The notes beneath the pieces were generated by a model. The model was given only the letters and a program-made list of their open reading frames with translations, did no database searches and was not told the origin of the DNA. Positions 25,073-38,375 of a stretch of DNA of 64,000 nt are shown in pieces. The number at the start of each line of letters is the position of its first letter. Positions within the stretch are counted from its first letter, which is position 1. The stretch comes from Lunularia cruciata (lineage: Eukaryota; Streptophyta; Marchantiopsida; Lunulariales; Lunulariaceae), in assembly GCA_948567375.1 (NCBI GenBank), contig OX419758.1:66741965-66805964 (forward strand), read 5' to 3'. Both the position numbers and the translations under genes were made by a program.

Positions 25073-28000
25073 GAACATCCAAGGTAGATAGAATGATCCC
25101 ACTTGTACTCCAAATCTGAGTGATCTCCTCTAATACTACAATATCCTTTGCACGGGCATTCCCTTCCAATAATTCACAAGGCCAAGGAATTGAACCATTG
25201 AAATCTGAAATAGATGCCATGGTCCCTGAATATAACAAGCCAAGACTATCACTACTAAAGCATACTGGTAGATGGCATAACCATCTCTCACTTGACTGCC
25301 AACCTAGTCTATAGGAGGTTGTCTCTTCCCAATAGTCCATATTGAAATCCATGGGATATAGCACTACTCCACCAACAAGCACATCATTTGACTTTGCTAT
25401 TGTTGGAATGGCCTGAGCTCTCACCATAGAGCTATCACTCGGATGATTGAGCTAAATCTGACAATGAGCTCTTCACATGTCATGGACTATGTAGAACCAC
25501 CCCCTAGAGATATTTAGATATGAAATGAACACCTTTCCACATTGGTCTTTTGTAGCTCCAGACTAACAATTGCAACCTTCTCTAACATAAAGAGTTGCAC
25601 ACTAGAGTCTAAGAAGACCCTCTATAGTGTATAGACCTTCTTTGAAGGTCCTACAAAACCCCAAATCCCTCTTTGGTTATCCAATAGGAAAACTCTAGGT
25701 GTGAACCATGCTCGCTCAAAGACAAGTCTAGCTAGTAACTTCTCCAATCAAGCTATCATTACTTGCCATAAGCCATTAGTTGTTGAGTGGATCCCATGCT
25801 CTTCAACCAAGTCAACTCTACTATCAACCATCTATGCTCTAGTAGCAAGAACCACATCATCCTTACTCTCACAAAGTATGGTAGCCAACCAAAACACTAG
25901 AGTTGGATCAACTTCCAATGTAAACATATCACTGGCTGAGAATAAAGGAAGGCTTATAATCAATTGAGTCACCTCCAACGTTGTGCTAGACTCAATGTAT
26001 GTAGTAGTAGGTGGTTGACTAGCATCTAGTCTATCATGCACTCCATCACTACATACCACACATGCACTAGGAGCCATGGATGTCATCTTTGGTACCTTAA
26101 AGAGTGTGAAAGATGAGAGGAGTATGACCTGTCTACCAGCCTCTCCTTTTTGTGGGTCCAACTCCATTGATGCTCCTCTAGGCTCTGGAGCACAAACTGC
26201 ATTCTTAGTCATTGTGGTAGATGCATCTACCTTTGTTGCTCTACACATGAAGTCCAAGACATCTCTATCACCAGCATAAAAGGTAGAACCTTCAACACCC
26301 AAATCTGATCTCCTTTGAGCTACAGTCATGCTAGCCAATCCTTGCTCCAACTACTCAATCCGAATAGCCATGGTTGTATCATAAGTAAGGGTAGGTATTG
26401 CAATTTAACCAAGTGTGGATACTCTACCACCACCTCTACCACCTTGTCCTCCATGACCTAGAGCTCCTTTACCACTTGCCATAATAGCTCTACCACTCCA
26501 TAACTTTGGGTGAAGGTCAAAGCATCAATCATTAATGTGACCAAATCTGTGGTAATGGTCACATTGTCTTTGTGCTAATTGTGATGCACCAAAGGTATTA
26601 TGTCCATTGCCTTGAGTGCACTTTCTCTTGTGGTGAGGTCCACCATAAGTCCAAACAACACCACCACTCATTGGCTGCTATTGACCTAAAAATGAAGGTA
26701 AGGATCTAGCTACTCTAAGCTCTCCACTTGCTCTATAGGATTTAGGCTATCCACTCTGTCCTCAAAAGCCAACATGGCATGGTGCACTCTGCTACACTTT
26801 AGAAGAAGTAACAATTGTGGATGAGGTCTCCCTACCAAATCCAAATGTCACCACCTCTACTCTACCATGTTGAGCTCAACATGCTTAGCTAAACTAAAGA
26901 CCATTGCCAAAGTAGGTGAAGTAGCCTATAACAACATAACATCATACATTTCACATCACAACTCCATGTTTAGGATCCCATACCAAAACTGGACTACTTG
27001 GGCCTCAATAACTACTTGAATAAAATAGATCAAGCATCTTATGCAAGTGTACACCTTGTGTAGACTCTTTCTAGCCTTCCATTTGAACTCTTGCAAGCTC
27101 CTCAGCTTATTAATTGACACTTCCTAGTAGTTTTGCTTCAAACATTAGAAGAAATCCACTATGGGGTTAAACCCTTGTACTACACCACCTCATGTAGTAA
27201 TACCTCTACTTGAGTAGTACATCTCCAACTAATGCACTTCCACTAGATCCACCAATGCTACTAGAGCTAGAACTCATGGGTACTATTGATCTACCCCAAG
27301 CAACCAAGCCTAAAGTGATAGAGATGTAGTTTGGAGTCCATTATTATCTTTATAGCTTGATCTCCTCCATGTGAGTTCCCCTAAAATCATGATAATCATC
27401 TATTGGCAGACCCTCAAAGTGCTAAAACAACCCCTTCCATGCCATGAAAGATGTGAACAAAGTCTAGTTCCACATTTATTGCAGATCACACCAACTATCA
27501 AACGATTGGATGAAGTCATCCAACTCAATGGTACCCACTATAATAGAGTAGCATTTGGGGCCTTTGGAGACCCTATAACATCTTATCCATGTCCCACAAC
27601 AATGCTATGGACACACCAAGTGCACTCTCAATTGAATTAGCTCTTGTATCAAGCTCTAACTCAGAGTCAATCTCCTCTCTCATTGGGACCTAAGATACAA
27701 GCTGATACCAAGCACCACTCCAAGTAAATCTATTGCATATTGTAGTGCTATCTCCTTTGAAATCCCCAAAGAACTATATTGTGACAATGTCAAAACAAAA
27801 CTGTAACCACCACAAGTAATCTACCAAGGACCACCACCAAGTGCCAAGACCAATTGAACACCACACACTAATGTAGTTCTAATTGTGACAACAACACTAA
27901 GAGAAAGAGCTACTTGTAACCTACCATCACAACATGCACTCTCATGGTCTACTTCCTTCCTCAAGTCATCACTTCCTACCTCACTATTGAGAGCACATTA

Positions 28001-28703
28001 GAGCACCAATGCTCTAAAGTCAAGGTACCTCACACAAACATGGTGCACAAATAGAAAGTAGAGGATGGAGGAAGTCCAATCATAAGAAGTCTAAACAAAA
28101 CCCTCCATATCATAAATCAACATCATACTAGTCATCAATGGAATAGTCATAAATACAACAAGTGAAGGTGGACCAAATGGCTTGGGCACTAGTCTAGGAA
28201 CTAGAGATTTGGAGTTCAAACCTTGTTGTGCATAATCTAGAAGGGTTGGCAAATTTTTCCAAATGATGACCAACAAAACTCATCTAAAATAGCTATCCTT
28301 ATGCCAATGAGCTAGGCTTTCATAGTTTCTCATTTCCCTATTCCTTGAAGCCTTTAAAAACCAAATGAGACCTTTCTTCTTGCCAATTTAAACCCTCTCC
28401 AAATCTAGCCAAGCTTCATCTAACTTGAGCCAAATTTAGTGCAATTTGGTGACCTCCAAATCTAGGCAACCTCCACCAAATCTAATATAAATCTAACATA
28501 ACTCCTCCACCAAATTTTTCATAAATCTAATGTAACTCCTCTACAATTGGTTGACCACCAAATCCTCTACTAAATCTCTACTTGAGCCAAATTAAAAAGA
28601 TGTGGATCTCTAAATCCCTAATTTGAAGAGATAGGCTCCCAACTCCACTTTCAATTTTGCACTTTGAGCTCAATTTGCACCAAATTGATCTGATTTCACC
28701 TCT

Positions 28704-29150
28704 TGGACTCAAATTGACATATATTGTCTCATATTTTTTCCATTCTTAGAAATTTGGCTAGCACTTCTACACACCTTATGCTCCATTACCAAATCTCATC
28801 AAACTTAACAAAGCTTCTGCACATGATCACTCTCAAGGAAATCTAAACCATGATCAAAATACCAACAATCAGCCAAGCTTGGAGATACCACCAACACCTT
28901 TGATTTCTACATCCAATTTCTCCTTGACTCAAATTGAATACTCATCGTCTCAAATTGACTCCATTCTTAGAAATTTGGCCAGCACTTCTACACACCTTTT
29001 ACCCCACTACCAAATTTTCATCAAATTGCACAAAGCTTTTACACACAATCACTCTCATGGAAATCTGGACCACAATCAAAGTACCAACAATTAGCTAGGC
29101 TTATTGATACTAATAATACCCTTAATTTCTATACACAATTTCCCCTTGAC
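28704..29150 (-). repeat. Tandem repeat of about 218 bp in the leader of element A
   Basis: Two diverged copies: one from about 28704 (ttgactcaaattgacatatattg), the next from about 28922 (ttgactcaaattgaatactcatcg), each continuing through 'ccattcttagaaatttggc'. Both lie just inside the 5' LTR, in non-coding leader sequence. Confidence 0.75.
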
Positions 29151-29164
29151 TCTCATTTCTTTGA

Positions 29165-29601
29165 TGTAATTAGTTCTTCTTTAACTTGAATCACACTCAA
29201 ATCAAATAGGTATTCAATCCTTCACTCAACAATCTAATAACAATTGGGTATTGATTACAATCAAGCCACACCCACTCTAGCTAAGAGACTTCACGTGACA
29301 CTTGCCAGCCTCTATCCATCATAGCCAAGAACTTGAAGGCTCAACATTAGAGAAGTGAGCTTTTTAAAGCTACACTTCAAAGGTATACTCCTATGCTCAA
29401 CTTAGGTCTCCAACCCTAACAATGATGCTAATGACACATCCAAAGATGCAAATGTGCAAGTGATGGTGAGTCCCACCACGTGATTAGTAGTTGTAACATG
29501 AAATTAGCCTGCCAACAAGTAGTCTATGAGTAACTACCAAAATACCTATGACTACCAGCACTACCACTCCAACATCCAAGCAACCTAGCCTTAACACTAC
29601 A
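29165..29601 (-). repeat. 5' LTR core of element A
   Basis: About 437 bp, read on the - strand. Its element-ward edge contains the 'attaca' terminus shared with element B's left LTR. The extra repeat seen around the 3' LTR is absent here. Confidence 0.8.
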
Positions 29602-32439
29602 AATGTCATGACAAAGGAGTGTCATGGATATGGATACCATGGAGCTCATTTCCTTGAGAGTTTACTTAGCCCTAATTCCCAATCACCTCAAACTCTTGAA
29701 TCTCGCAATCCTCTTCCAAGGCCATAATCTCTCCACCCTTTAAAATTTGATCTTTATACAAAAACTTCAATCTCCCAAAATTTTACTAAAAAAATTGTCC
29801 GAGAGTCCTAGATAGCAAAATTCACTAGTTGATTCTCAAATTCCTTTCCTTGTGCCTTATACCCTATTTTCAATCAAGAAGTGGTTTTTTAAAGCCATCT
29901 ACTATCAACTTTCTCTCATTTCATAACCCTTATAGCTTCCACTTCCACTTATGTGGGATTTATTAGCACTTTAGATTCAACCACCCTCATAGCCATTGCT
30001 CTTCCACATCCACAAAAATCCCATGATCTCCGTAACATAGTAGTATGAGCCAAACATGAGGGGTTGTCAAAGGGAGTGTCCACAAGGCCATCCTCATAAT
30101 TGGTTACTCCTTCTCATGGGTTACACAATGACAAGTTGAGAATAGTATCACACCATTATAGTCAACTTCTAGATTATCTTGAAGACCTTCAGCATCTCAA
30201 GGAGATTCATGGAGGCCCTTGCAAGAAGCTAGTGCAAAGTATCACCACCTTTACCTACATGGCCTTCACCTTGTAAAGTTTAGAAGGGCTTTCTTGAATC
30301 AATGAATGGAGAGAGATCAACCAAGAAGTGGGCCCATTTGATGGCATCATACAAATCTGCTCAGAATTGGAAAGATAAATGCATGGGTGAAGGACTTATT
30401 GACAATGAGAGAAGGTAAGGATTGAGGACAACTGATGATAAACTTGATCATATCCATCTTCACTACGCTAGAATGGATAGTTTGATTGGTAGTAGAGTTA
30501 ATACTATTCTAATTGCTCTTGTAACTCAAGAATGGAGCATGATTTAATAAAGATGATATTGGAAGAAGACTCTTCATCCCAAGTTATAATGAAGCCAATG
30601 CAAGCTACACCTACATCAAGAATTGGTTGCATGCCAATGTTATTTATTATGAACATAACACACAAGAATCAACGTATGTTCATTATGTTTCTTATGTACC
30701 ATACTCTCAAGACCTTGCAATTGAGAACATGCATGAGGAGAGTAGAATTGAGTATAAGGAGAGCCCAAGTTTATAGGAAGAGGTGAGCATAAGCCTCTCA
30801 TATCATTCTCCACTAAGTATTCCATGTATGAGCGCACTAGCCATGAAAGTAGATCAAGGAAGAGAGATCAATGGTGAGAATGATGGAGTGGGATGAGAGA
30901 GAGAGTTGAGGAAAAGGATGAACATAACTTGAGTTAAGATGCCAACCTCCTCCATAGTGGTAGTGTCTGCACATGATCTTGCATATGTTACCAAACTCAA
31001 AATATAAACAATATAAGTTAGGGAGAGATGCAAGCTTGCTAAAATTGAAGCTCCAAGACTTGCAAAGATGGAGAAGGTAAGCATACAAAGTGAAATGGAG
31101 AAGAACACTGAATTCCAAGGCCGAGAAGAGCCTTGTCAAGATACAAAAGTTTAGAATCAAAGAAAGGAGGTCCAAGTCCAAAAGGTTTTCAAAAAGCAAT
31201 TATAGAGTTAGTAAAAGCAAGAAAAACTCCTAAGGAAATTAAGAGTATCATAGACCTCATGAGCATGGTTCCACCCTTAGTTGAAACTCCTTCCCTAATA
31301 GTGAATAGAAAAAATATAGACAATAGTGAGTAATAATAAAGAGTAATAGAGAGTGTAGAAAATAGTTAGTATCTTTATTATCAAGTAGGTGGATAGTATT
31401 GGTCTAGTGCCACTTGAAATGTGTTTTTGAGGCATACATGTATTTTGCTTATCTCTTGATATAAAGGTGTCTTCTTTGTTTATCTACTTCTGAAGGTGAT
31501 TATGGTTGGTTCAGATTTGTGCTTGATTCATGATTCTACATTGTTCATTGTCAATTCATAGTCCAATTTGATTTATGTGTGATGGTATAGTTTTATTAGA
31601 TGGAGTGTGACTTGGACATGAGAAATGAAGAGATTGGTTGGTTGGTTGGTCTGAGGGTGATTCTTCACTCTCACTATTTAAATTAGAGGGGAAGAAAACT
31701 TTGTATGCAAGTACTAAACTTCAAAGATATGAGGACAAAAAATCTGGTTGTTCATGAAGTGTATCAAGAATTTGTTGAAGAAGAAAGTGTTTTGGAAGGT
31801 TTGTGTCTAGGGACATGAAACTTAGAGGGTTTTGGTTTGCACGCTTAAGAAGAGAGTGTTTTGGAAAGAAGGTTTTGAAAACAATAAAAATGATGAGAGA
31901 AAAAGGTTAGGAGATATGTAGAGTGTTTAGGGAAAATTTGGAAAGAGTGAAATTTTAGAGAGAAGAGCAAAGATCATTCATGAATTTTGAAGAGAAGGAG
32001 AAGGGTTTAGGAAAGATGAGAGAGAGAGAGAGAGAAGTGAAAGGATTTTGGAAGAGAAGAAGAAGGGTTTAATGCCATTTGAATTGGAAGAAATTTTTTA
32101 GAGAGAAGAAAAGAAGATGAAGGGTTTAATCTACCCAAGAGAGAAGAGCAAGGAATTCTAGAGAGAAAAAGAAGGGTTTAATGCCAATCAACCAAGAAGA
32201 GAAAGTATAGGTTTGGAGAATTGGAAAGAATCAAGAGCATCAAACTTGCTGTTGGCAATTGTAGGAACTTGGTACTTGTAGAAATTCAAACTCTCACTAC
32301 TAGGCTTGCAAAAATTTTACAAGGCCCTTAGAGTTGGTGATTCATGGAGTGAAAAGGGAGAAAGGAGAGTAAGGAGAGAGAACAAAGACAAATAGAAAAC
32401 ATATAGATCAAAGATAGAGAATAGAGCTATCATCCTATT
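29602..32439. other. Unassigned repeat-rich spacer between elements A and B
   Basis: No gene is supported. From about 30060 to 31330 the + strand has scattered short open stretches (for example 30532-30786 and 31133-31333) that look like decayed coding remnants of a mobile element, without a recognisable domain. From about 31680 to 32420 the + strand is strongly purine-rich (repeated gagagaag and aagaagg runs). Confidence 0.45.
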
Positions 32440-32867
32440 TGTAGCATTGTATCTTGATTGCTCAAACTCTGGAGTAGTAGTGTGGGTAGTCGAAAATATT
32501 TTGGCAATTACTCATAGACTACTTGTTGATGGTCATTTTTTGTGTTTGGTGTACTAACATGGTGAGGCCCACCATAACTTGCAACGTTCACACCATTGAA
32601 TGTGCCATCAATGGGACCATTAGACTTGGAGACAAGGGGGTATACTTTTGAAGTGTAGCTTCAGAGAGCTCACTTCTTTGATGTTGAGCCTTCAAGTTTT
32701 TGGCTATGGTGGATAGAGGCCGATGAGCATCAAAACTTGGATTCTCTTAGCTAGAGTGGGTTTGGCTTGATTCTAATCAATGTCTAGTTGTTGGAAGATT
32801 ATTGAGTGACACATCAAGTACTAATTTGATTGAGTGTGATTCAAGTTGTGTGAACAAATTGATTACA
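32440..32867 (+). repeat. 5' LTR core of element B
   Basis: About 428 bp, TG...CA ends (tgtagca to attaca), matching 44084-44509 and the LTR cores of A. No convincing tRNA primer-binding site is visible directly downstream. Confidence 0.8.
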
Positions 32868-34491
32868 TCAAAGAAGAGAGGTCAAGGAAGTTGAGTGCAA
32901 GAAGTGAAGGTGTTGGTGGTATCTCCAAGCCTTTTTGATTGTTGATAGCTTGATTGTGGTCCAGATTTTCCTAATGATCTTGTATAAAAGCTCTTTGAAT
33001 TGATGTAGATTTGGCAATGAGGTAGACAATGTGCAAAAGTGTTGGCCAAATTTCATTGAGAAGACAGTAAATTTTTGAGCACTAGTGTTCCTTTTGAGCT
33101 TAAGAGGTGACCAATATGACCAATTTGCTGAATTTTAGCATTTAGAGGCTTTGAGGCATAAGGTTGTGTGCTATGAAAGGCTACAAAGGCCAAAAAGCTA
33201 GCTTGTTGGCGTGAGGCTAGCTAGTTCAAAGTAGTTTTTGGTCATTGTTTTGCAGAAGCTGCCCACCTTGCTAAATTATGCGTAACAAGGTTTGACCCAA
33301 GATCTGTGGTTCCTAGATTGGTGCTCTAGCCAACTTGTCCACCCTCACTTGTTGTCGTAATAATTGTTCCATTGTTATCTATACACCTATAGCTTTGGCT
33401 AGGAGAGACAATTTGATCCCATTCTTGGTGATTCTGGTAGCCTAGGAAATAAGATAACTCCCATTATATCAGATGCTAAATGGTGGCATAGTCAGACCGG
33501 TGTTGATTTATAAGATGAAGGGTTTTTTTTAGATTTCTTGTGATTGGACCCCTTTCCATTCTCTACTTCTTGTTTGTACACCATGTTTGTGTGAGCACCT
33601 GACTTTAGAGCATTGGTGCTCTAGTGTGCTCTTGGTAGTGACTAGAGTGATGACCAGTTAGCCTACCTATGTTTCTCTTTGATAAAGCAAGAAGTGATAA
33701 TTTGAAGATTGTGAGAGTGTGTGTTCTGATGACAGGTTATAGGTTGCCCTTTCTCCTAGTGTAGTTGCTATAGTTAGAGGTACATTAGTGGGTGATGTTT
33801 GGTTGGAAGTGTTGGCACGCGGTGGTGACTCTTGGTGAGGTGCTTGCGGTGGTTAATGGTTGCGGGTTGTAGTATTTAATTACTTTATCACAATGGAGTT
33901 CTTTGCAAAATCCAAAGGAGATAGTGTTGCATTACATAGTGGGTCTACTTAGATTGGTGCTCAATATTAGCTTGTATCTTAGGTACTAGTGAGTGAGGAG
34001 ATTGACTCTAAGTTGGAGTTTGACATAGGAGCTGATTCAATTGAGAATGCACTTGGTGTGTTTGCACCATTTTTGTGGGACATAGATGAGATTTATAGGG
34101 CTTTCAAAGGCCTGAGGCATTACTTTGGTACAAATGATACCATTGAGTTGGATGATTGCATTCAAGAGCTTGATAGTTGGTATGATTTGTAGTAGATGTG
34201 GAACTTGACTTTATTCACACACTTCATGGCATGGAAGGGGTTATTTCAACACTTGGAAGAGATTGAGCTATGGAGATATTATTGGTCCCCCAAACTATGT
34301 CTCCATCACTTCAGGCTTAGGGGTAGATTGATAGTACCCATGAGTTCTAGCTCTAGTAATGTTGGTAGATCTCTTGGAGATGGTGCTACTACAAGTAGAG
34401 GTACTACTACAGGAGGTGATATAGTATTGGGGTTTAACACCATGGCAGAGTTCTTCCAATATTTGAGGCAAAACTATGAGGGAGTGTGGAC

Positions 34492-35170
34492 TATGAGCCG
34501 GCCTGTCTCTCACTCAAGATGAAGCTCTTATAGCTATTATGGTAGCGCATTATGGACTAAGAAGGCAAAGAATCCCAAATCCATCATACTCCTCCAAGGC
34601 TAACACTCCAAGACTCAAGACGTTGCTCACTAGAGAACCCAATGAGAGAGAGAGATAGTCACAAATGAAAGGACAATGAGTACCTCATCATCCCTAGTTT
34701 ATATACTTGTGAAATAGTTATGCACCAAAGTTACTAATTATTGGAGTAACTCAAGTGACTAGGCTAAAAGTCAAAAGGCTAAAGGAATATCTATACTCAT
34801 GGGAATATTCTCTTAAGCATGTGGTCTTATCTTGACCCAACCACTAGTCAAGGATTCCTTCATATGGGTTATCCTTGGACTATAGAAGAATCAAACAAAA
34901 AGGTTTGTGGATTCAAGAGTTCTCAATTCTTCCTCAAAGCCAAACACCTAGGAATAATACCAAGTCAACACACTAAAATCCAAAATAATGGTGCTCATCT
35001 TTTCTACTTCCTCTAAAGTAAGGTCTCTTCTATCTCAGCTATGAATAACTTTAGCTAATTGTGACTAATGTAGAACCATCTTTTATCTCTATATAAATAA
35101 TATCTCTCAAGTACTTAGAATACCAAACTAAAAATCACAACAACACATACATGCACAAATGCGTGTTATA
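34492..35170 (+). mobile_element. Solo-LTR-like insert (third family) within element B gag
   Basis: 679 bp, alignable along its whole length with 24398-25072 and in the same window orientation, although the host elements face opposite ways and the insertion points differ. It has a TATA-like ctctatataaata near 35089-35101. The gag reading of element B resumes at 35171. Confidence 0.75.
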
Positions 35171-37389
35171 GGATTGATAAGCCGAGGAGCTTGCAAGAGT
35201 TCCAATCAAAGGTTGGAGAGAGCCTACGCACGGCATAGACTTGCATTAGACAACTAATTAGTTTTACTCAAGGAGTTACTAAGGCCCAAATAGTCCTATT
35301 TTGGTATGGGATACTAGATAAGAAGTTGCAACATAGAGTCTGTGATGCTATGTTGTTACATGCTACTTCATCTACTTTGGCAATAGTCTTTGGTTTAGCT
35401 GAGCGTATTGAGCATAATATGGTGGAGGAGAGAGTGATGACATCTAGATATGGTAGGGAGACCTCATTTATAGCTAGTACTTCTTCCAAAGTGTAGTAGA
35501 GTGCACCACGCCATATTGCTTTCCAAGGACAAGATGGATAGCCAAGATCCTATGGAGCGAGTGGAGAGCCTAGTGTAGCTAGATCCTTACCTTCATTTTT
35601 GGGTCACTAGTAGCTAGTGAGTGGTGGTGTTCCTTTTTGGACTTGTGGTGGACCCCACCATAGGAGAAAGTGCACTCAAGACAGCGGACCCTATACCTCT
35701 GGTGTATCATAACCAACATAGAGACAATGTGAGCATTGCCACAGGTTTGGTCACACCAATGACCAATGATTTGACCTACACCTAGAGTTACAAAGTGATA
35801 GGGCTATTATGGTAGGTGGTAGAGGAGCTCTAGGTCATGGAGGATGAGGTGGTAAAGGACCCACACCTAATAGGGATGCAGTTCTTACCCTTACTTTCAG
35901 TAAAGCCATGGCTACTTAAATTTAGCAATTGGAACAAAAATTGGCTAGCATGGCTATCGCTCAAAGGAGATCAGATTCAAGTATTGAGGCTTCCTCCTCA
36001 TATGTTGGTAATAGAGATGTCTTGGACTTCATGTGTGAAGTAGCACAAAAGGATGCATTTGTTGTTGTGACTACAAGTGCAGTATGTGCTCTAGAACCTA
36101 GAGAAGCATCAGTGGAGTTGGACCCATAGAGAAGAGAGGTTGGTAGATAGGTTAGACTTCCCCAATCTTTTACACTCTCTGAGGCATTACAAATGACATC
36201 CATGGCTCCTAGATGTTCTAGTGCACGTGTGGTAGGTGATAATGGGGTGCATGATGGACTATCTACTAGTCAATCACCTACTAAGACACTTATTGAGTCT
36301 CGCTCAATGTGAGAGGTGGCTTAGATGATTATGCACTTTTCATTATTCTTAGCCAATGACATGTTTACATTGGGAGTTGGACCAGCCCCAATGTTTTGGT
36401 TGGCTACCACACTTTGTGAGAGTAGGGCTGATGTGGTTCCTACTACTAGAGCAGAGGTCGTTGATAGTAGAGCTAACTTGGTTGAAGAGCATGGATCCGC
36501 TCAACAACCAATGGTTTATGGCAGGCAACAACGGCTAGATTGGAGGAGTTACTAGCTAGACTAGCCTTTGAGCAAGCATGGTTTACACCTAGAGTTGTCC
36601 TTTTGGATAACCAAAGTCGGATTTTTTGTTTGGTGGGACCTTCAAGGAAGGTTTATACACCACAGAGGGACTTACTAAACTCTAGTGTGCAGCCGCTTAT
36701 GTTAGGGAAGGCTATTGTTGTCAATTTGGAGTTATAAAAGACCAATTGTGGAGAGGTGTCCATTTCAAATCCAAACATCTCTAGGGGGTGGTCCTATATA
36801 GTACATCACATGTGGAAAACTTGTTTTTTGATTCAGCTTGGTCATCCAACTAAGAGCTCTATGGTGAGAGCTCAAGCCATTGCGACAATAATTGTGTCAT
36901 ATGATGTGTTAGTTGGGGGAGTAGAGTTTTACTCCATGCGTTTCAATATTGAATATTGGGAGGAGATAGCCTCCTATAGACCAGGTTGGCAGTCAAGTGA
37001 TGGATGGGTATGTCACCTACCAGTAAGCTTTAGAAGTGGCACTCTTGGCTCACTACAATTTGGGACCATGGTGGCTTCAATTTCAGCTTTCAATGGTTTT
37101 GTTACTTGGCTTGGTAACTTAGTGTAGGGGAATGCCCATGTAGAGGATACTCTAGTACTAGAGCAGATCACTTGGATTTGGAGTGCAAGTGCAATGATTC
37201 CATCCACCTTGGATGTTCCATTGTGGAGTTTAGAGGAAGCATTGCAACAACATGCGGATCAATTGGTGCATTAGGCTTGGAGTGGAGCCTTTGTACCACC
37301 AGGAGACCAATGTGAGGATGAGACTCCAAAGTCAATTACCTTGATACCTTTGGATACCACACTCATTTCCTGGCATTATCCAGTAGAGG

Positions 37390-38375
37390 GAGTATATCTA
37401 TTGGGGTTGTTTGGTGGGATTAGCACTAGACTAACTATGGTACTATAGGTGTGTATAGGAGTATAGAGGTACTTGTATGTGGAGAGAGATGAGACTGCTA
37501 GGTGAGTCTCTCTACATCATGTGACACACTTGGCCTATTGATATTTTGAGTATTATCAATGTTAGCAATCAAGGGTTACCAAAAGACCCTCCTAGCAAAC
37601 ATTTCCTTGCTAGGGCATAGGATTTAGAGAGACATGGTCCCATTCATTTCCTTGCTAACGTGTAAGATTTAGAGGGACATGGTCCCATTCATTTGGTATG
37701 GATGGCCATGTCAAGGAGATACACATGTTGGCTAAGGTTTGGGTCTTTAGGACCCCCATTTTGCTGCATTTTGGGAGATGTTATGGATACTAAAACATCT
37801 CTAGGTTCATCAATCCATTTCTCCAACTTAGATTTTGGAGAACGTCCCTTTGATGGGTGATTCCCGCACTCGGGTGATGGTGAGTATGCATCAGGTCTAT
37901 TCTTGGATGGCACTTGCTGTGTTGTTAGATGTAGCCAAAGTGGGATTGTGGGCTCATTGTCTTTGTCTTTGGTGGAAAAACTTCTTACCCAAAGACATTC
38001 TACAATGTGCTCATGATGGGATTCAACAACTAGACCACCTCACTATTGATGACATCTTGGATGTTAGGTAGTAGTCTCAGATGATGGTAACGGTTGATAG
38101 GTCACCTATGGCAATGGTGAACCTAGTTGGACAACCTTGAGCCATTTTCCTACATTTATGAGTTCCCAAGCTCTCATGCTTTTTGAGAGAGAGGTCTTGG
38201 ACTTGTTTGGGATTCACAATTACAACAATTGGTGGAGCTCAATGCCAATGAGAGAGAGTGGGCAATGGGTTTTTGCACTAGAAGTATGGCCATTCTAGTA
38301 GTGTCAAGGGCATCCAAGCATTAGGTGTCAAGTTATGGACCTAAACTGTTTGACATGGATTGTGAGCCTTAGCTT
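37390..38375 (+). other. C5 cytosine DNA methyltransferase-like domain inside element B (fossil part)
   Basis: Motif I LFGGIST at 37407-37427 (SAM binding), motif II YVERDETA at about 37476-37499, motif IV GWPCQG at about 37700-37717 (catalytic Cys), motif VI ENVPLMGD from 37838, a VIII-like stretch near 37930-37985, a variable stretch in the target-recognition position, motif IX (ANERE..MGF) at 38241-38273, and motif X-like VMDLNCLTWI at about 38332-38362. Spacing and order fit a catalytic domain of about 320 residues. The domain lies between protease and reverse transcriptase. Known precedent: retrotransposons carrying cytosine methyltransferases have been described in a charophyte alga (Klebsormidium) and in dinoflagellates. 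The copy is broken. Confidence 0.85.

Larger units (their letters stand above)
18818..29601 (-). mobile_element. Ty3/gypsy LTR retrotransposon 'element A', old and broken, with methyltransferase and PHD-like domains
   Basis: Fossil on the - strand: the 5' LTR is at the right and the 3' LTR at the left. In element order I see leader; gag (about 27.7-26.4 kb, with a knuckle-like C/H cluster near 26.5 kb); retropepsin-like region (about 26.3-25.08 kb); C5 methyltransferase-like domain (about 24.23-23.28 kb); reverse transcriptase (about 22.6-21.85 kb, with a YIDD box); RNase H (about 21.7-21.2 kb); integrase (about 21.0-20.0 kb); and a PHD-like tail (19.76-19.62 kb). RT before integrase makes it Ty3/gypsy. 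It carries many breaks, clearly more than ten. The two LTR cores differ by very roughly 15-20% by eye, so the insertion is old. A 675-bp solo-LTR-like insert splits it. CpG is scarce throughout, consistent with long-term methylation and deamination. Confidence 0.85.

Noticed and set aside
37390-38375. Possibility that the methyltransferase is of the DRM type
   Set aside because: DRM enzymes have rearranged motifs (VI-X before I-V). Here motif I precedes IV, VI, IX and X.
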